DNA of 64,000 nucleotides, taken from Chionoecetes opilio (taxonomy: Eukaryota; Arthropoda; Malacostraca; Decapoda; Majidae). The stretch lies in contig JACEEZ010020550.1 of assembly GCA_016584305.1 (NCBI GenBank), forward strand, positions 94,962-158,961. Reading direction: 5' to 3'. The translations under genes and the position numbers were made by a program. The notes beneath the pieces are model-generated. The model ran no database searches, had not been told where the DNA came from, and worked only from the letters and a program-made list of their open reading frames with translations. Every line of letters starts with the position of its first letter. Positions within the stretch are counted from its first letter, which is position 1. Shown here one piece after another: positions 1 to 12,749 of the stretch.

Positions 1-16
1 GAGAGAGAGAGAGAGA
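1..16. repeat. (GA)n microsatellite end
   Basis: Eight GA units open the window, so this is the right end of a dinucleotide array cut by the window edge. From 17 to 182 I see nothing that I would call a gene. Confidence 0.8.
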
Positions 17-182
17 TTGGCTTTATAAAATTATGATACACTGCATCCCCGCTATCTTCTACTCCAGCCTGTTCAGCCTCGGCCATCCATTCATCCCTCT
101 TCCTCAACGACGCGCGTCTTGTCCCGACCGAGGAGCTCCACTAACTTCACTCTCCTGCTCCACCATATCCATCATCCCTTCT

Positions 183-287
183 CCTCCTCCTCCACAACAT
201 CCATCATCCCTCCTCCTCCTCCTCCTCCTCCTCCTCCTCCTCCTCCTCCCCCTCCTCCTCCTCCTCCTCCTCCTCTCCTCCTCCTCT
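183..287 (+). repeat. (TCC)n tract at the 5' edge of LINE copy A
   Basis: Nearly pure TCC triplets with a few interruptions. The LINE sequence starts directly after it. The open frame that spans this tract is low-complexity Ser/Leu/Pro and is not a gene. Confidence 0.85.
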
Positions 288-485
288 AAAAAACGACGAG
301 CGGACGGCGGTAGCAGCATCACCTTAACCCCTTCTTACCCCACAGCAACGCTGGGTCACGTCCCGTTTCCGCAAATACTAATCAAAGTAACTTAATCAAG
401 CGCCCTGTAACAGCGGACCGTAGACGCCCTGCCGGTAAACCCTCACGCAAGGTTACCAAAACTATCAAGGAACTTAAATTACTCT

Positions 486-1221
486 ACACAAATGCCAGAA
501 GCATTATTTTAAAGTGTAACGAATTATTAGCATACGTTGTTTTCCGAAACGCCAGATATCGTCAGTATCACTGAGAGTTGGATCAACACAAAAGATAAAC
601 ATTTATTAGCTGAAATAGCTATTCCAGGCTATAAGACATTCCTAATTGTCGCACGCATAAGCAGTGGAGGGTGTCATTCTTTACATTAAAGAAAATTTGC
701 AAGCAATCGAAATCGATAAAGTAAACAAAGATCATTATGACTCAGTCTACGCAAAGATTAAGCTAAACGGTAAATTGCTAACTTTTGGGGACAATATATC
801 GTCCTCCCAAAATCTAATGCGGAAAGTTTTGCCTCCTGTATGACGAGTTTAAAGTCAGTTGTGAACAATAATAACGATACAATTATTTGGGGAGTTTTTA
901 AAACCTACCTCGTATAAACTGGAAAAATAATTTTGCTGATAAGAAGGTATGCGATTGCTTGATATGGTGAACGAAGTATTTTTAAATCAGGTGGTCCGTC
1001 AGCCTACAAGGGATAATAGTATCCTAGATTTAGTTTTCACTACCGACATTGATCTGATTGATTACTGCGATATAGGTGAGCATTTGGCAAACAGTGATCA
1101 CAGGCTAATCAGATGCGGCATAAATTGCAATGAAAGACATCACGAAAATCGGTTACTAGTCCCAAATTATAATAAAGCAGATTTCACGAAGATCAGCAGG
1201 GTACTAAGGGAAGTTGAATGA
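486..1221 (+). pseudogene. LINE A endonuclease (EEP) domain remnant
   Basis: Across shifted frames one reads an NARSI-like start, then ITESWIN, a YRPP-like stretch and a final block with NSILDLVFTT followed by NSDHRLI. These are typical landmarks of the apurinic-type endonuclease of LINEs; the SDH block carries the last catalytic His. This enzyme nicks target DNA to prime reverse transcription. The longest intact piece is 949-1221 (90 codons). The GDFN site is damaged. Several frameshifts make the copy non-functional as written. Confidence 0.75.
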
Positions 1222-1473
1222 TTGCCCTACTAATGGTAAAAACGCCGAAAAACATATGTAATGTATTCACAAATAAACTCAAATCGGTGGGGGAAAAAAC
1301 ATGTTCCCATGGTAAGAAAACGTTTGAATAACATAAACAGACCCATTTTGGATGAATAATGAGATCCAGCAAATCATTGGCAGAAAGCGCCGAGCGAAAT
1401 AAAGTTTACAATCGATCAAATGCAGACTGCGTTTCCCTAGAGAATACAATGACGTAAAACGTCGCTGAAAGGA

Positions 1474-3272
1474 CTAATAAAGTCTAAAAACCGTGTGTAT
1501 GAAGAAAAAATTTTGCAAAGGAATCCAAATAAAAACCCGAAAAGGTTCTTTCAATACGTTCGAAGTAAGAAAAACGTCAAAACAAGTATTGGGCAACTGA
1601 AAGATAATAAAAATATCTTGGTAAATGATAAAAAGAGTATGGCGTTCGTACTCAATGAATACTTTAATGCGGTATTTATTAAAGAAGTGGGAAACTCCAT
1701 TACCAGAACCAGTAAACATGGATGGGGGACTCGAAAGGGATAGACTGGTAATAGGAGAGATAACAGTAAAACGAAATATCAAAGTATTTGCTGAAACTTG
1801 ACCCAGCAAAATCCGTGGGGGTGGCCCGAAATCTCGCCGCGACTACTCGCGAATGTCACAGTCAACTTTCGCTCCCATTAAAGTTATTTTCAATAAATCG
1901 CTAAGGGACAAAAATGTTCCTAGTATGTGGAAATTAGCTAATGTTACACCGATATTCAAGAAAGGGAGTAAGAGCCTCGCAAGTAATTATCGCCCAATTA
2001 GTCTAACGTCCGTGATTGTTAAACTATTTGGAAAATATTGCGGGATAAAATAGTGTCTTTTCTCGATGAAAATACTCAATACTAACCCCCAGGATGGATT
2101 TCGAAATAAGAGATCCTGCTTAACAAACCTACTGGATTTTTTTTAATGTCATTTATTCAAACTAGGACGCTAAAATTCCCTCGGATATAATATACCTTGA
2201 TTTTCAGAAAACCTTCGATACAGTTCCCAATAAGCGACTGTTGACCAAGCTAAGGGCACATGGCATAGGAGGGGCAATTATGTTCATGGTTTGGGCGATT
2301 GGCTTTCAAATCGAAAAAACGGGTAGTAATAAATGGTGAGGCATCTGATTGGTTAGATGTTACTAGTGTGGTGCCTCAGGGCTCGGTCATGGGTCCTACT
2401 CTTTTTCTGATATATATCAACGATCTAGACTGCAGACTTGTACCTAAAATATCGAAATTTGCAGATGACACCAAATTAGGCGGTAAAGCATATACTAGAG
2501 AAAACTGCGAACTCATACAAAGTAATCTCGACAAATTATCAGATTGGAGTGATAAATGGCTATTAAAATTCAATTCCGATATATGTAAAGTAATGTATAT
2601 AGGCAACGATAACCTCAAATATAACTATCAAATGCAAATAAATCGTTAACTGAAGTACAGCAGGAAAAGATTTAGGTGTCATCATCAGTAATGATCTAAA
2701 AACCCCAGTCCGCATCCCCTACTGCAGTATAAAAGCAATATATGTTGGGCTTTATTAAACGTAACTTTGAACATAAAACTCCGAAAGAAATGACACAATT
2801 ATACACTCCTTGGTTGGGCCCCGCATTTGGGAATATGCCGTTTCAATTCTGATCGCCCTGTTTCGTAAAAGATCAACCCAAAATTGGAATCAGTGCAAAG
2901 AAGAGCAACCAAACAAATTCCATCTCGGGCGAAATTCATCTTATGAAGAGAGACTGCGGAAACTTAATATGTTTTCCTTAAAGGATCGTACAATCCGTGG
3001 GGATTTGATAGAAACCTTTAAGATCTTAAAAGGTTTTGATGTCATTAATCAAGATAACCTATTCGAGCTTGAAACTCAAGTGACAACAAGAAATAATGGT
3101 TTAAACTAAAACGGTCAACGTTGCATCACCGATCTCCGTAAAAATTATTTCAATGTTAGAGTCTTTTGATCGATGGAACAATTTTCCCAGCAAAGGGTTG
3201 TCGGACCCAGCACAATAACTACATTAAAAAACAGACTTGACGCGCACTGTAAAGTAAATGGGTATTGATAGT
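1474..3272 (+). pseudogene. LINE A reverse transcriptase and C-terminal domain remnant
   Basis: Fragments in order: a basic connector region (about 1495-1743), fingers with NYRPISLTSV (about 1985-2020), YLDFQKTFDT (about 2200), VVPQGSVMGP (about 2370) and the catalytic FADD (about 2457-2475), then a C-terminal block (2810-3109) with the RWNQ-like repeat-end region. Together these are the polymerase that copies the element RNA at the nick. At least five frame changes interrupt it. The same protein is much cleaner in copy C, which fixes the reading. Confidence 0.8.
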
Positions 3273-3528
3273 GCGATTTCGTATCTAGTCCCCCGTATCG
3301 ATTAGTTGTAGTGGTAGTGGTAGTTGTAGTTAGTATTTTTCATATCCTATCATTCTGCACTATGAAACTTCCATGTTCCTATCCTCTTTAGAGACATGGT
3401 ATCATTTTCCAACTGTTTTCTTACAAGTAGTTGATAGTTAGTAGTATGTAGTTCAGCAGATACCCTCACTATGGACCAATAGGTCTCCTGGTGTCTGTTA
3501 TTCCTATGTAATCCTATGTAAATCCTCC

Positions 3529-4012
3529 TGCTCCCCCGTATCTCCTGCTCCTCCGGGCTGATGGGATCCTTCTCCGGAGGATCCCATCTCCCCTCTCCTC
3601 CTCCTTTTCTCCCTTCAAACCCCCCCCTCCCCCTCCAACTCCTCCTCCCTCCACTCCCCCCACCACCCACCTCCTCCTCCTCCTCCTCCTCCTCCTCCTC
3701 CTCCTCCTCCTCCTCCTCCTCCTCCTCCTCCTCCTCCTCCTCCTGCTCCTCCTCCTCCCTCTTCCCATCTCCCCTCTCCTCCTCCTCCTCCTCCTCCTCT
3801 TCCTCCTCCTCCACATCTAACTCCACCCCTTCCGCCTCCTCCTCCTCCTCCCTCCCTTCCTACTTCTCCTTTCCCCAACCATCCCTTTCCTTTTTTTCCT
3901 CCTGCTCCTCCTCCTCTCTCCTCCTCCTCCTCCTCCTCCTCCTCCCCCCTCCTCCTCCTCCCCCCTCCTCCTCCTCCTCCTCCTCCTCCTCCTCCTCCTC
4001 CTCCTAAAATTT
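3529..4012 (+). repeat. (TCC)n tract between LINE copies A and B
   Basis: About 480 bases of TCC-rich polypyrimidine with pure runs at about 3669-3745 and 3907-4007. It is the 3' tail of copy A and the landing place of copy B. The long Ser-rich, Glu-rich and Gly-rich open frames across it are low-complexity artefacts. Confidence 0.9.
3560..3588. repeat. Perfect hairpin inside the TCC tract
   Basis: Two 10 bp arms, GATGGGATCC and GGATCCCATC, flank a 9 base loop. It is the only strong dyad in an otherwise pure pyrimidine strand. Function unknown. Confidence 0.7.
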
Positions 4013-4019
4013 AACTCCT

Positions 4020-6293
4020 CCTAATAACGCCGAAACATGTGTAATGTATTCACTAATTAACTCCGATCGGTGGTGGATAAACTTTTCCCATGGTAAGAAA
4101 AACGTTTGAATAACATAAACAGACCCAGTTGGATGAATAATGAGATCCAACAAATCATTGGCAGAAAGCGCCGAGCGTATAAAGTTTTCAAACGATCAAA
4201 TGCAGACTGCGATTCTAGAGAATACAATGACGTCAAACGTCGCTGCAAAGGACTAATTAAGTCTAAAAAGCGCGAGTATGAAGAAAAAATTGCAAAGGAA
4301 TCCAAAAACAAACCCGAAAAGGTTCTTTCAATACGTTCGAAGTAAGAAAAACGTCAAAACAAATTGGACCACTGAAAGATAATAATAATATCTTGGTAAA
4401 AAGATAATAAGAGTATGGCGTTCGTACTCAATGAATACTTTTAACGCGGTATTATTAAAGAAGACGAAACTCCATTACCAGAACCAGTAACATGTATGCA
4501 GGACTCGAAAGGGATAGACTGGTAATAGGAGAGATAACAGTAGACCAAAAATCAAAGTATTTTGCTGAAACTTGACCCAGCAAAATCCGTGGGGGTGGAC
4601 GAAATCTCGCCACGACTACTTCGCGAATGTCATAGTCAACTTTCGCTCCCCTTAAAGATTATTTTCAAAAAATCGCTAAGTGAAAAAAATGTTCCTAGTA
4701 TGTGGAAATTAGCTAATGTTACAACCCCATATTCCCAAAAAAAGGGGGTAAGAGCCTCGCAAGTAATTATCGCCCAATTAGTCTACGTCCGTGATTGTTT
4801 AACTATTTGAGAAAATAATGCGATAAAATGTTTTCTTTCCTCGATTTAAAATAACTCTATACTAAACTCCCCGCATGGATTTGGAATAAGAGATCCTGCT
4901 TAACAAACCTACTGGATTTTTTTAATGTCATTTATTCAAACTGGGACGCTAAAATTCCTCGGATGTAATATACCTTGATTTTCAGAAGCCTTCGGGTACA
5001 GTTCCACATAAGCGACTGTTGACCAAGCTAAGGGCACATGGGATAGGAGAGCAATTATTTCATGGATTGGCGATTTGGCTTTCAAATCGTAAAAAACGGG
5101 TAGTAATAATGGTGAGGCATCTGATTGGTTAATGTCACTAGTGGGGTGCCTCAGGGCTCGGTCTTTGGGGCCTACTCTTTTTCTGATATATATCAACGAT
5201 CTGGACTGCGGACTTGTATCTAAAATTCAAAATTTGCAGATGACACCAAATTAAGGCGGTAAAGCATATACTAGAGAAAACTGCGACTCATACAAAGTGA
5301 TCTCGACAAACTATCAGATTGGAGTGTAAATGGCTATTAAAATTCAATTCCGATAAATGTAAAGTAATGCATATAGGCAATGATAACCTCAAATATAACT
5401 ATCAAATGCAAAATAAATCGGGTTTAAATGAAGTACAGCAGGAAAAGGATTTAGGTTTTCATCATCAGTAATGATCTGAAAACCAGTTCGCATTGCCTAG
5501 CTGCCAGTAAAAAAGGGAAATATGATGTTGGGCTTTATTAAACGTAACTTTGAACATAAAACGCCGAAAGTAAAGACACAATTATACACGTCCTTGGGTT
5601 AGGCCGCACTTGGAATATGCCGTTCAATTCTGGTCGCCCTGTTTCGTAAAAGATCAAACCAAATTGGAATCAGTGCAAAGAAGAGCAACCAAACAAATTC
5701 CATCTCTGCGAAATTTTATCTTAGAAGAGAGACTGCGGAAACTTAATATGTTTTCCTTAAAGGATCGTAGAATCCGTGGGGGGCTTGATAAACCTTTAAG
5801 ATCCTAAAAGGTTTTGATTTTCATTAATCAAGAGAACCTATTCGAGCTTTCAACTCAAGTGACAACAAAAATAATGGTTTAAAACTAAACGGTCAACGTT
5901 GCATCACCATCTCCGTAAAAATTATTTCAATGTTAGAGTCGTTGATCGATGACAAGTTACCAGCAAATGTTGTCGGAGCCAACACAATAACTACATTCAA
6001 AAACAGACTTGACGCACACTGTAAAGTAAATGGGTATTGATAGTGCAAATTCGTATCTAGTCCCCCGTATCGATTAGTTGTAGTGGTAGTGGTAGTTGTA
6101 GTTAGTATTTTTCATATCCTATCATTCTGCACTATGGAACTTCCATGTTTCCCATCCTCTTTAGGGACATGGTATCTTTTTCAACTGTTTTCTTACAAGT
6201 AGTTGATAGTTATAGTATGTAGTTCAGCAGATACCCTCGCTATGGACCAATAGGTCTCCTGGTGTCTGTTACTCCTATGTAATCCTATGTAAT
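4020..6293 (+). mobile_element. LINE copy B, 5'-truncated
   Basis: Begins with the sequence found at about 1235 in copy A, so it lacks the endonuclease. It keeps the connector (4106-4345), reverse transcriptase pieces (4562-5300), a C-terminal piece (5610-5807) and the shared 3' UTR. It is riddled with short indels relative to copy C. The 5' break lies immediately after the TCC tract, as expected for truncated target-primed reverse transcription into TCC repeats. Confidence 0.85.
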
Positions 6294-6452
6294 CCTCCTC
6301 CTCCCTTTCCCCCTCTTTTCCTTCCTCCTCCTCTTCCTCCTCTCCCTCCTCTTCCTCCACCCCTACCTCCTCCTCCACCCCTACCTCCTTCTCCTCATCA
6401 TCATCCTGCTCCTCCTCCTCTTGCTCCTTTTCCTCCTCCTCCTCCTCCACCT
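6294..6452 (+). repeat. Degenerate (TCC)n tract between LINE copies B and C
   Basis: TCC/TCT/TTCC-rich pyrimidine strand, more diverged than the other tracts. It separates the 3' UTR end of copy B from the 5' break of copy C. Confidence 0.85.
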
Positions 6453-8163
6453 CCGTGGGGGTGGACGAAATCTCGCCACGATTACTTCGCGAATGTCACA
6501 GTCAGCTTTCGCTCCCATTAAAGATTATTCTCAATAAATCGCTAATGGACAAAAATATTCCCATATGTGGAAATTAGCTAATGTTACACCGATAATTCAA
6601 GAAAGGGATAAGAGCCTCGCAAGTAAATTTTCGCCCAATTAGTCTAACGTCTGTGATTGTTATTAAACTATTTGAGAAAATATTGCGGGATAAAATAGTG
6701 TCTTTTCTCGATGAAAATAACTCAATACTAAACTCCCAGCATGGATTTCGAAATAAGAGATCCTGCTTAACAAACCTACTCGTTTTTTTTAATGTCATTT
6801 ATTCAAACTGGGACGCTAAAATTTCCTCGGATATAATATACCTTGATTTTCAGAAAACCTTCGATACAGCTCCCAATAAGCGACTTTTGACCAAGCTAAG
6901 GGCACATGGCTTAGGAGAGCAAGTATGTTCATGGATTGGCGATTAGCTTTCAAATCGTAAACAACGGGTAGTAATAAATAGCCAGGCATCTGATTGGTTA
7001 GATGTTACTAGTGGGGTGCCTCAGGGCTCGGTCTTGGGTCCTACTCTTTTTCTGATATATATCAATGATCTGGACTGCGAACTTGTATCTAAAATATCGA
7101 AATTTGCTGATGACACCAAATTAGGCGGTAAAGCATATACTAGAGAAAACTGCGAACTCTTACAACGTGATCTCGACAAACTATCAGATTGGAGTGATAC
7201 ATGGCAATTAAAATTCAATTCCGATAAATGTAAAGTAATGCATATAGGCAACGATAACCTCAAATATAACTATCAAATGCAATATAAATCGTTAACTGAA
7301 ATACAGCAGGAAAAGGATTTAAGTTTCATCATCAGTAATGATCTTAAAACCAGTCCGCATTGCCTACCTGCCAGTAAAAAGGCTAATATGATGTTGGTCT
7401 TCATTAAACGCAACTTTGAACATAAAACACCGAAAGTAATGACACAATTATACACATCCTTGGTTAGGCCGCACTTAGAATATGCCGTTCAATTCTGGTC
7501 GCCCTGTTTCGTAAAAGATCAAGCCAAATTGGAATCAGTGCAAAGAAGAGCAACCAAACAAATTCCATCCCTGCGAAATTCATCTTATGAAGAGAGACTG
7601 CGGAAACTTAATATGTTTTCCTTAAAGGATCGTAGAATCTATGGGGACTTGATAGAAACCTTTAAGATCCTAAAAGGATTTGATATCATTAATCAAGAAA
7701 ACCTATTCGAGCTTTCTCCTCAAGTGGCAACAAGAAATAGCGGTTTAAAACTAAACGGTCAATGTTGTATCACAGATCTCTGTAAAAAATATTTCAATGT
7801 TAGAGTTGTTGATCGATGGAACAAGTTACCAGCAAATGTTTTCGAAGCCAGCACAATAACTACATTTAAAAACAGACTTGACGCGCACTGTAAAGTAAAT
7901 GGGTATTGATAGTGCTCTGCGAATTCATATTATAGTCCTCCGGATCGATTAGTGTTAGTGGTAGTTGTGGTTAGTATATTTCATATCCTATCATTCTTCA
8001 CTACGAAACTTCCATGTTCCTATCTTCTTTAGGGACATGGTATCATTTTCCAACTGTTTTCTTACATGTAGTTGATAGTTAGTAGTATGTAGTTCAGAAG
8101 ATACCCTCGTCATGGACCAATAGGTCTCCTGGTGTCTGTTATTCCTATGTATTCCTATGTATT
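6453..8163 (+). mobile_element. LINE copy C, 5'-truncated and best preserved
   Basis: Starts at the position equivalent to about 1812 in copy A (reverse transcriptase fingers) and runs to the shared 3' UTR. Its truncation point differs from that of copy B, so the two copies arose by separate insertions rather than by duplication of one block. Its coding part is largely open. Confidence 0.88.
6600..7909 (+). pseudogene. LINE C reverse transcriptase with C-terminal domain
   Basis: An early open stretch (6653-6946) carries QHGFRNKRS and YLDFQKTFDT. It ends at a TAG where copy A has TGG within GDWLSNR, so a single nonsense change separates it from the next 297 codons (7016-7909). That stretch has PQGSVLGP, the catalytic FADD (7103-7114), thumb and a C-terminal block ending at a TGA that also closes the other copies. 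Apart from the nonsense codon the downstream part reads without a frame change. It would act in the nucleus as the polymerase of the element. No endonuclease remains, so the copy is dead. Confidence 0.85.
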
Positions 8164-8204
8164 CCTCCTCCTCCTCCTCCTCCTCTTCCTCCTCCTCCTC
8201 CTCT
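8164..8204 (+). repeat. (TCC)n tract after LINE copy C
   Basis: Short TCC run that directly follows the repeated ATTCCTATGT end of copy C and precedes sequence of LINE D. Confidence 0.85.
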
Positions 8205-8944
8205 GTCCCATTCACTATTGTAAAACGTGGTGTAAGACAACCATTGAGAAAGAAGCAACTCCTCGTCAGAACCTTCAACAGATTCGAAATCCTTGCCGAA
8301 ATGTCGTAGAAAGGACTTTAACTGAAGATCGGGCTCAATAATTCGTGATCAATTAGTGGAATTCCTGTTGTCGTGACCCCCACACAGAAGAGGCACTGCA
8401 TTACAGGAGCGTCCCTGGCCAACATAGCAGAAGTCTGTCCGATGAAATAACAAGGACGTTTGACGCAAACACCTGATCATCATTCACGCGGTAACAATGA
8501 CGTAAAACAAACCAATCAGATTCCTCCTTACTAAATAATCGCAATCTGATAATAATATAAATAAAAATCTAGTAAATCATCATATCTAGTATTCTTTGCC
8601 GTGGAATCAATGCTGCAAACAGCTTTTCTACAACAAGCCTTTAGCAACAAATAATCGTCTCGCAAACCTCTGTAAAGAGGTGTGTTGAATATATAAACTT
8701 ATGGGACCATTTTTATAACCAACCGTTCTCTTTTCCGAAATGAATGGTCTCCACTTAATTCAGTTGGTTTCTGCACGACTCGTTGGCTCCTCAATGACGC
8801 GATTAACAAACTGAACAAACCAAAAAACTCCCAGCCGGTAGAGGGTCCGTAACAACAACTTAAGCTCTCGTTTCCCGCAAGTGTAAGTTCTTGTGTCCCC
8901 CCAAGCCCAAATCTAGGTTACCGCACGCCCCAACTACTCATTCC

Positions 8945-9600
8945 GCTTTAAAGCTTGTTACTTTTAATGCCCGTAGTATACGTAATAAATTTCAAGATTT
9001 AGAGGAACTAGTTTATTCATGAACAATCGCATCATCGGAATTTCCGAGTCATGGATAGCTCCGACCACTAGAGTTTTTTGGCTGAATTTGCGATACCGGG
9101 GTATAACGTATTAAGTTCAGAAAGACTTAGAGGGCGGAGGAGTGTATTGTTGTATATAAAGTCCTGCTTCATCCCCGTGTAGTATCTAAACAACGAAAAC
9201 TGATAACAGTATGTATTTTCATTCAACTAAATCGTCATTGGAAAAAGTGTAATTGGCCTTGTTTATCGACCTCCAGCTCAAAAAGGACAATTGGACGAAG
9301 AACTCTATGACAAATAGCGGGAAATTAGTTTATCAACAACGAAAGCGTAATATTCGGTGATTTTAATATTCCCGTAACCACGTTGGGCGCCTCACAGAAA
9401 ACACATTTGGGGCACACTCTCTATTCAATCTCCAAGAAATGGCTTTATACCAACATGTGGAATCAACCAACGATAGGCGATAATATTCTAGATCTTATTT
9501 TCACAACTAACGAAAATCTTGTCAGTCACGTTAACTTCGGATCCTGAATTCAGTAGCAGTGACCACCGGGTGATTACTTTTCAGTATTAACATCAGTAAG
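8945..9600 (+). pseudogene. LINE D endonuclease domain remnant
   Basis: Readable landmarks across frames are FNARSIRNKF (about 8962), IIGISESWIA (about 9035), GLVYRPPAQK (about 9257), FGDFNIPV (about 9354), NILDLIFTTN (about 9483) and SSDHRVI (about 9553). These are the metal and catalytic blocks of a LINE-type endonuclease, including the GDFN and SDH sites. Frame changes and stops between blocks make it inactive as written. Confidence 0.75.
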
Positions 9601-9814
9601 ACAAGCGAGTCGAAAGTGCAGAACCAGTTCTTGATTATCGAAGGGCAGACTTCAGGAAAACTAAAAAGAATCTTACGAACACCGATGGAATGTTATCTCA
9701 GAAAGTCCACATAAATGTAGCATGGCATGAATTCACCGGTAACCTTTAACTAGCAATACAATCCTCAAATACAGATGCGAATAATAGGCGATCTTTTCAA
9801 ATGTTCGAACCTAT

Positions 9815-11730
9815 ATGGTGGACCCGCGAATCAATGACAGCCTCGCAGCTAAAAAGCGTGCATATAAAAACACAAAAGAAACACGAAATGAAGACGACAA
9901 CACGCGAACACACACGACAGAATTAGACGAAATACGAAAAAACTTATTAAGCAGAGGCAAGAACAATTTTGAAGTCCGTATTGCCGAAATGAGCAAATCA
10001 AACCCTAAAGAATTTTTACAGCTATGTTAAAAAGAAAAAAGTAATACGTCACCTTATGGAAATATGAAAATGTGGAAATGGAAAAAGTTGGAAAATGGAA
10101 AATGGCGAACACAACCAGGAAATTAAATGACTATGGCGGATACTACTTTCAAATAACTTTTTGCATCAGTCTTCACAGTAGAAAACACCACGCCAAAATC
10201 AACCATCCCGAAAACCCAGAACAAAGGTACTTGCCTCACTCCTAACCTTTCAGGAATGTGACATTTTGCTCGCCGAGAATAACATGAAAATTAACAAAGT
10301 CCTGGTCGTGACCAAATTTTTCCGCCTGCATATTAAAATAAGCAAATACGAAATAGTACAACCACTTTCCATCTTATTTAATAATCTTTACTCACCGGAT
10401 GTTACCGTGGGCGAATTGGAAACTAGCAATGTCACACCCTATTTAAAAAAGGAAGCATAGTCGCAGCCCGGAAACTATAGCCCAATCAGTTTAACATCAG
10501 TTGCTGAAATTATTGAATCCATACAAGAGACAAAATCGTTTAAGTTCTTAGAAGAAATGACATAATTAAGGGATTCGCAGCATGGATTCAGAAATAACGC
10601 TAATGCCTCTCAAACTTACTTGATTTTTACAATTGTATTCAAATGTACGACAACACGGAGGGCAGTAGACGTGTTTACCTCGATTTTCAAAGAAGCGTTC
10701 GACAAAGTTCCTCATAAGCCGTCTCATTAGCAAAGTAACAAGCTCATGGTATAACATGCCATCCCTTCGGATTGGATAGAAAACTGGCTGTCCAACTCGT
10801 ACACAAAGGGTGGTAATATGGAATTCTTCTGATTAGACCCAGTGTTTATAGTGGCGTTCCTCAAGGATCAGTCTCGGAACCTATCCTGTTCTTAATATAT
10901 AAAATTACAAAATTGCTAGGGAATCACATGCAGGATATCGAATTGCTGATTGCACGAAAAAATCCCAAACCCTAGCCTCTACATCATCTCAGCACCAACT
11001 CATACAAAACGACTTAAACGCGCTAACAGAAAATGTCAAAAACTGGCACATTAATTGTCACCCTTGACAAAGTGTCCATGTATTACATATTGGTAATAAT
11101 CAACCCTCATGAACTTTACTGTTGAACCGATTTCCAACTAACAGTTGTTTGATAAAGAAAAGATTTAGGCGTTATAAATCTCGAAATATTCAAACAGAAT
11201 AACCAAATTATAGAGGTCGTAAAAACTGCAAATAAATTGGTTGGCTTTTTTATTGGACGAACTTACAGTTTCAAATCTGAAAAAGTGATTACTCACTTTT
11301 TTTTTTTACCTGCTTGTTCGCCCCCATCTAGAATACTGTGTGGAGTTCTGGTCCCACCTTATTTAGTAAAAGGACATAGTAAACTAGAAAAAATACAGCG
11401 CAGAGTAACCAAAATGATACCTAATTGCGTATAAATTCGTAACGAAAAATCGCTCAAAGAACTTAAATCATTTCCCATTAACCAAAACGAGGATAGAGGT
11501 GACCTCATCGAAGTCTTTAAAATCTCAATGGATTTACGAACGCAGTCCCCCAGAAATCTTTTCACGCTAGACCGGTCAAGCTCACTAGAACAACGGATTT
11601 AAAATAAGCAGGAAACGGTTTTGGTAACGAACGAAGCAAAGTACTTCTTCACAAACCGTGTTGTAAACGTATGGATGGGCTGCCCTCAGACGTATAACTC
11701 AAATACAATAGAAATAATTTAAAAATCGCC
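9815..11730 (+). pseudogene. LINE D reverse transcriptase remnant
   Basis: The basic connector (9815-10030) parallels the piece at 4106-4345 in copy B. Downstream come PISLTSV (about 10481), SQHGFRN (about 10576), YLDFQ (about 10678), SGVPQGSV (about 10850), a damaged catalytic site reading close to FADCTK (about 10938), and RPHLEYCVEFW then KLEKIQRRVTKM (about 11320-11415). The order is that of a complete RT plus C-terminal region. Many frame changes are present, and the active-site second Asp appears replaced by Cys. Confidence 0.7.
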
Positions 11731-11904
11731 TCGATAAATATTTCATACAAATCCCCGGTTGTCCACTGTTTTATCTCGGAATAATAAATTTATCTCGTGC
11801 CTCTGTGCTTACTCTCATTGCGTGAAATGATTGCGAGTCCGTCTACACAACCCCTCCCACACGTCTCAGCAGCCCGAGTAAACGTCAAACTTCTACAACT
11901 TTTT

Positions 11905-12480
11905 GACCTGTTCGGGCTGTGTTTTCAGTCAGGGCCCTGTCAGTTAGTGACCACCATTCGGATTATATACCAGGGTCACTACTGCAGGGGGCATTGAAAG
12001 TGCACGGCGGCCTACTTGGAAAGTTCACTACCGCATGGATTGAAACTGGAGCGGGCCTGATTGACTGCTCCTCCCTCAAAAGAAAACGCGGCAAAGCTGC
12101 AGCACTCACCCTGAACTTCCACACTGAGCCTACACCAACATTACATTAGACCTCATAACACAATCATACAAGTCCCAATTAACGGTTACCACTACTATCT
12201 CGAACCTGTGACGGGCTGTGGATCAGCAAAGGGTCCTGACAGTTAGTTCACACAATCTTGGATTTAAGGTACCAGGGGTCCACTGCTGGGCAGGGGGCAT
12301 TAACAGTGTAACGCGTCCTACATGGAAAGTACACAATCCGCAAGTGATTGAACGGAGCTGGGGCCTGATTGACTGCTGCCTCCCAAGAAAGCGCCAGGCA
12401 ATGCTGTCGCACCACCCTTTTAACCTCCACACTGTGTTCCCACCATTACAAAACACACATAACATGACCCTACTTTCAAG
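11905..12480 (+). repeat. Two-unit tandem repeat of about 300 bp in the LINE D 3' UTR
   Basis: Unit 1 (about 11905-12180) and unit 2 (about 12210-12480) share the same order of blocks: CGGGCTGTG, a GACAGTTAGT/TCAGTTAGT block, CAGGGGGCATT, CTACTTGGAAAGT / CTACATGGAAAGT, and GGCCTGATTGACTGCT. They are diverged, so the duplication is old. The open frames here are not recognisable proteins. Confidence 0.75.
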
Positions 12481-12749
12481 CACTAAACTTACCCCCACAA
12501 ACATAGTAGTAGTTAGCCATAGATTACAGCTTTCAACTTTCCTCACAGATTCCATGCAGTTTTTCGTTATTGCATGGTATCACTTCATTTCCGGCCAGCC
12601 TCGGCTGGAGGGATGGGTGGGTGGGGAGGAGCCTTCTACTTTCCTATCCTTTCTCTCTTATTATCTAGTTAGTGTAGTGTAGTTAAATCAAACAGCTATG
12701 TAAGGACCTATTGGTCTGTTGCGGTTTGTGTTTCCTTTGTAATCCTTTG

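Larger units (their letters stand above)
286..3528 (+). mobile_element. LINE copy A, the longest of the first three chain copies
   Basis: Non-LTR retrotransposon of the Jockey/CR1-like group. It contains an endonuclease region, a reverse transcriptase region with FADD, a C-terminal region, and a 3' UTR that ends in short repeats of the form ATCCTATGTA before a (TCC)n tract. The same 3' UTR ends copies B (4020-6293) and C (6453-8163), so the three are one family. Frames are broken by many single-base indels, often at homopolymers, which could be decay or sequencing error. Family placement rests on the recognised RT motif style, not on a phylogeny. Confidence 0.85.

Noticed and set aside
3350..4007. 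Glu-rich, Ser-rich and Gly-rich open frames of up to 158 codons
   Set aside because: Caused by the (TCC)n tract between LINE copies.
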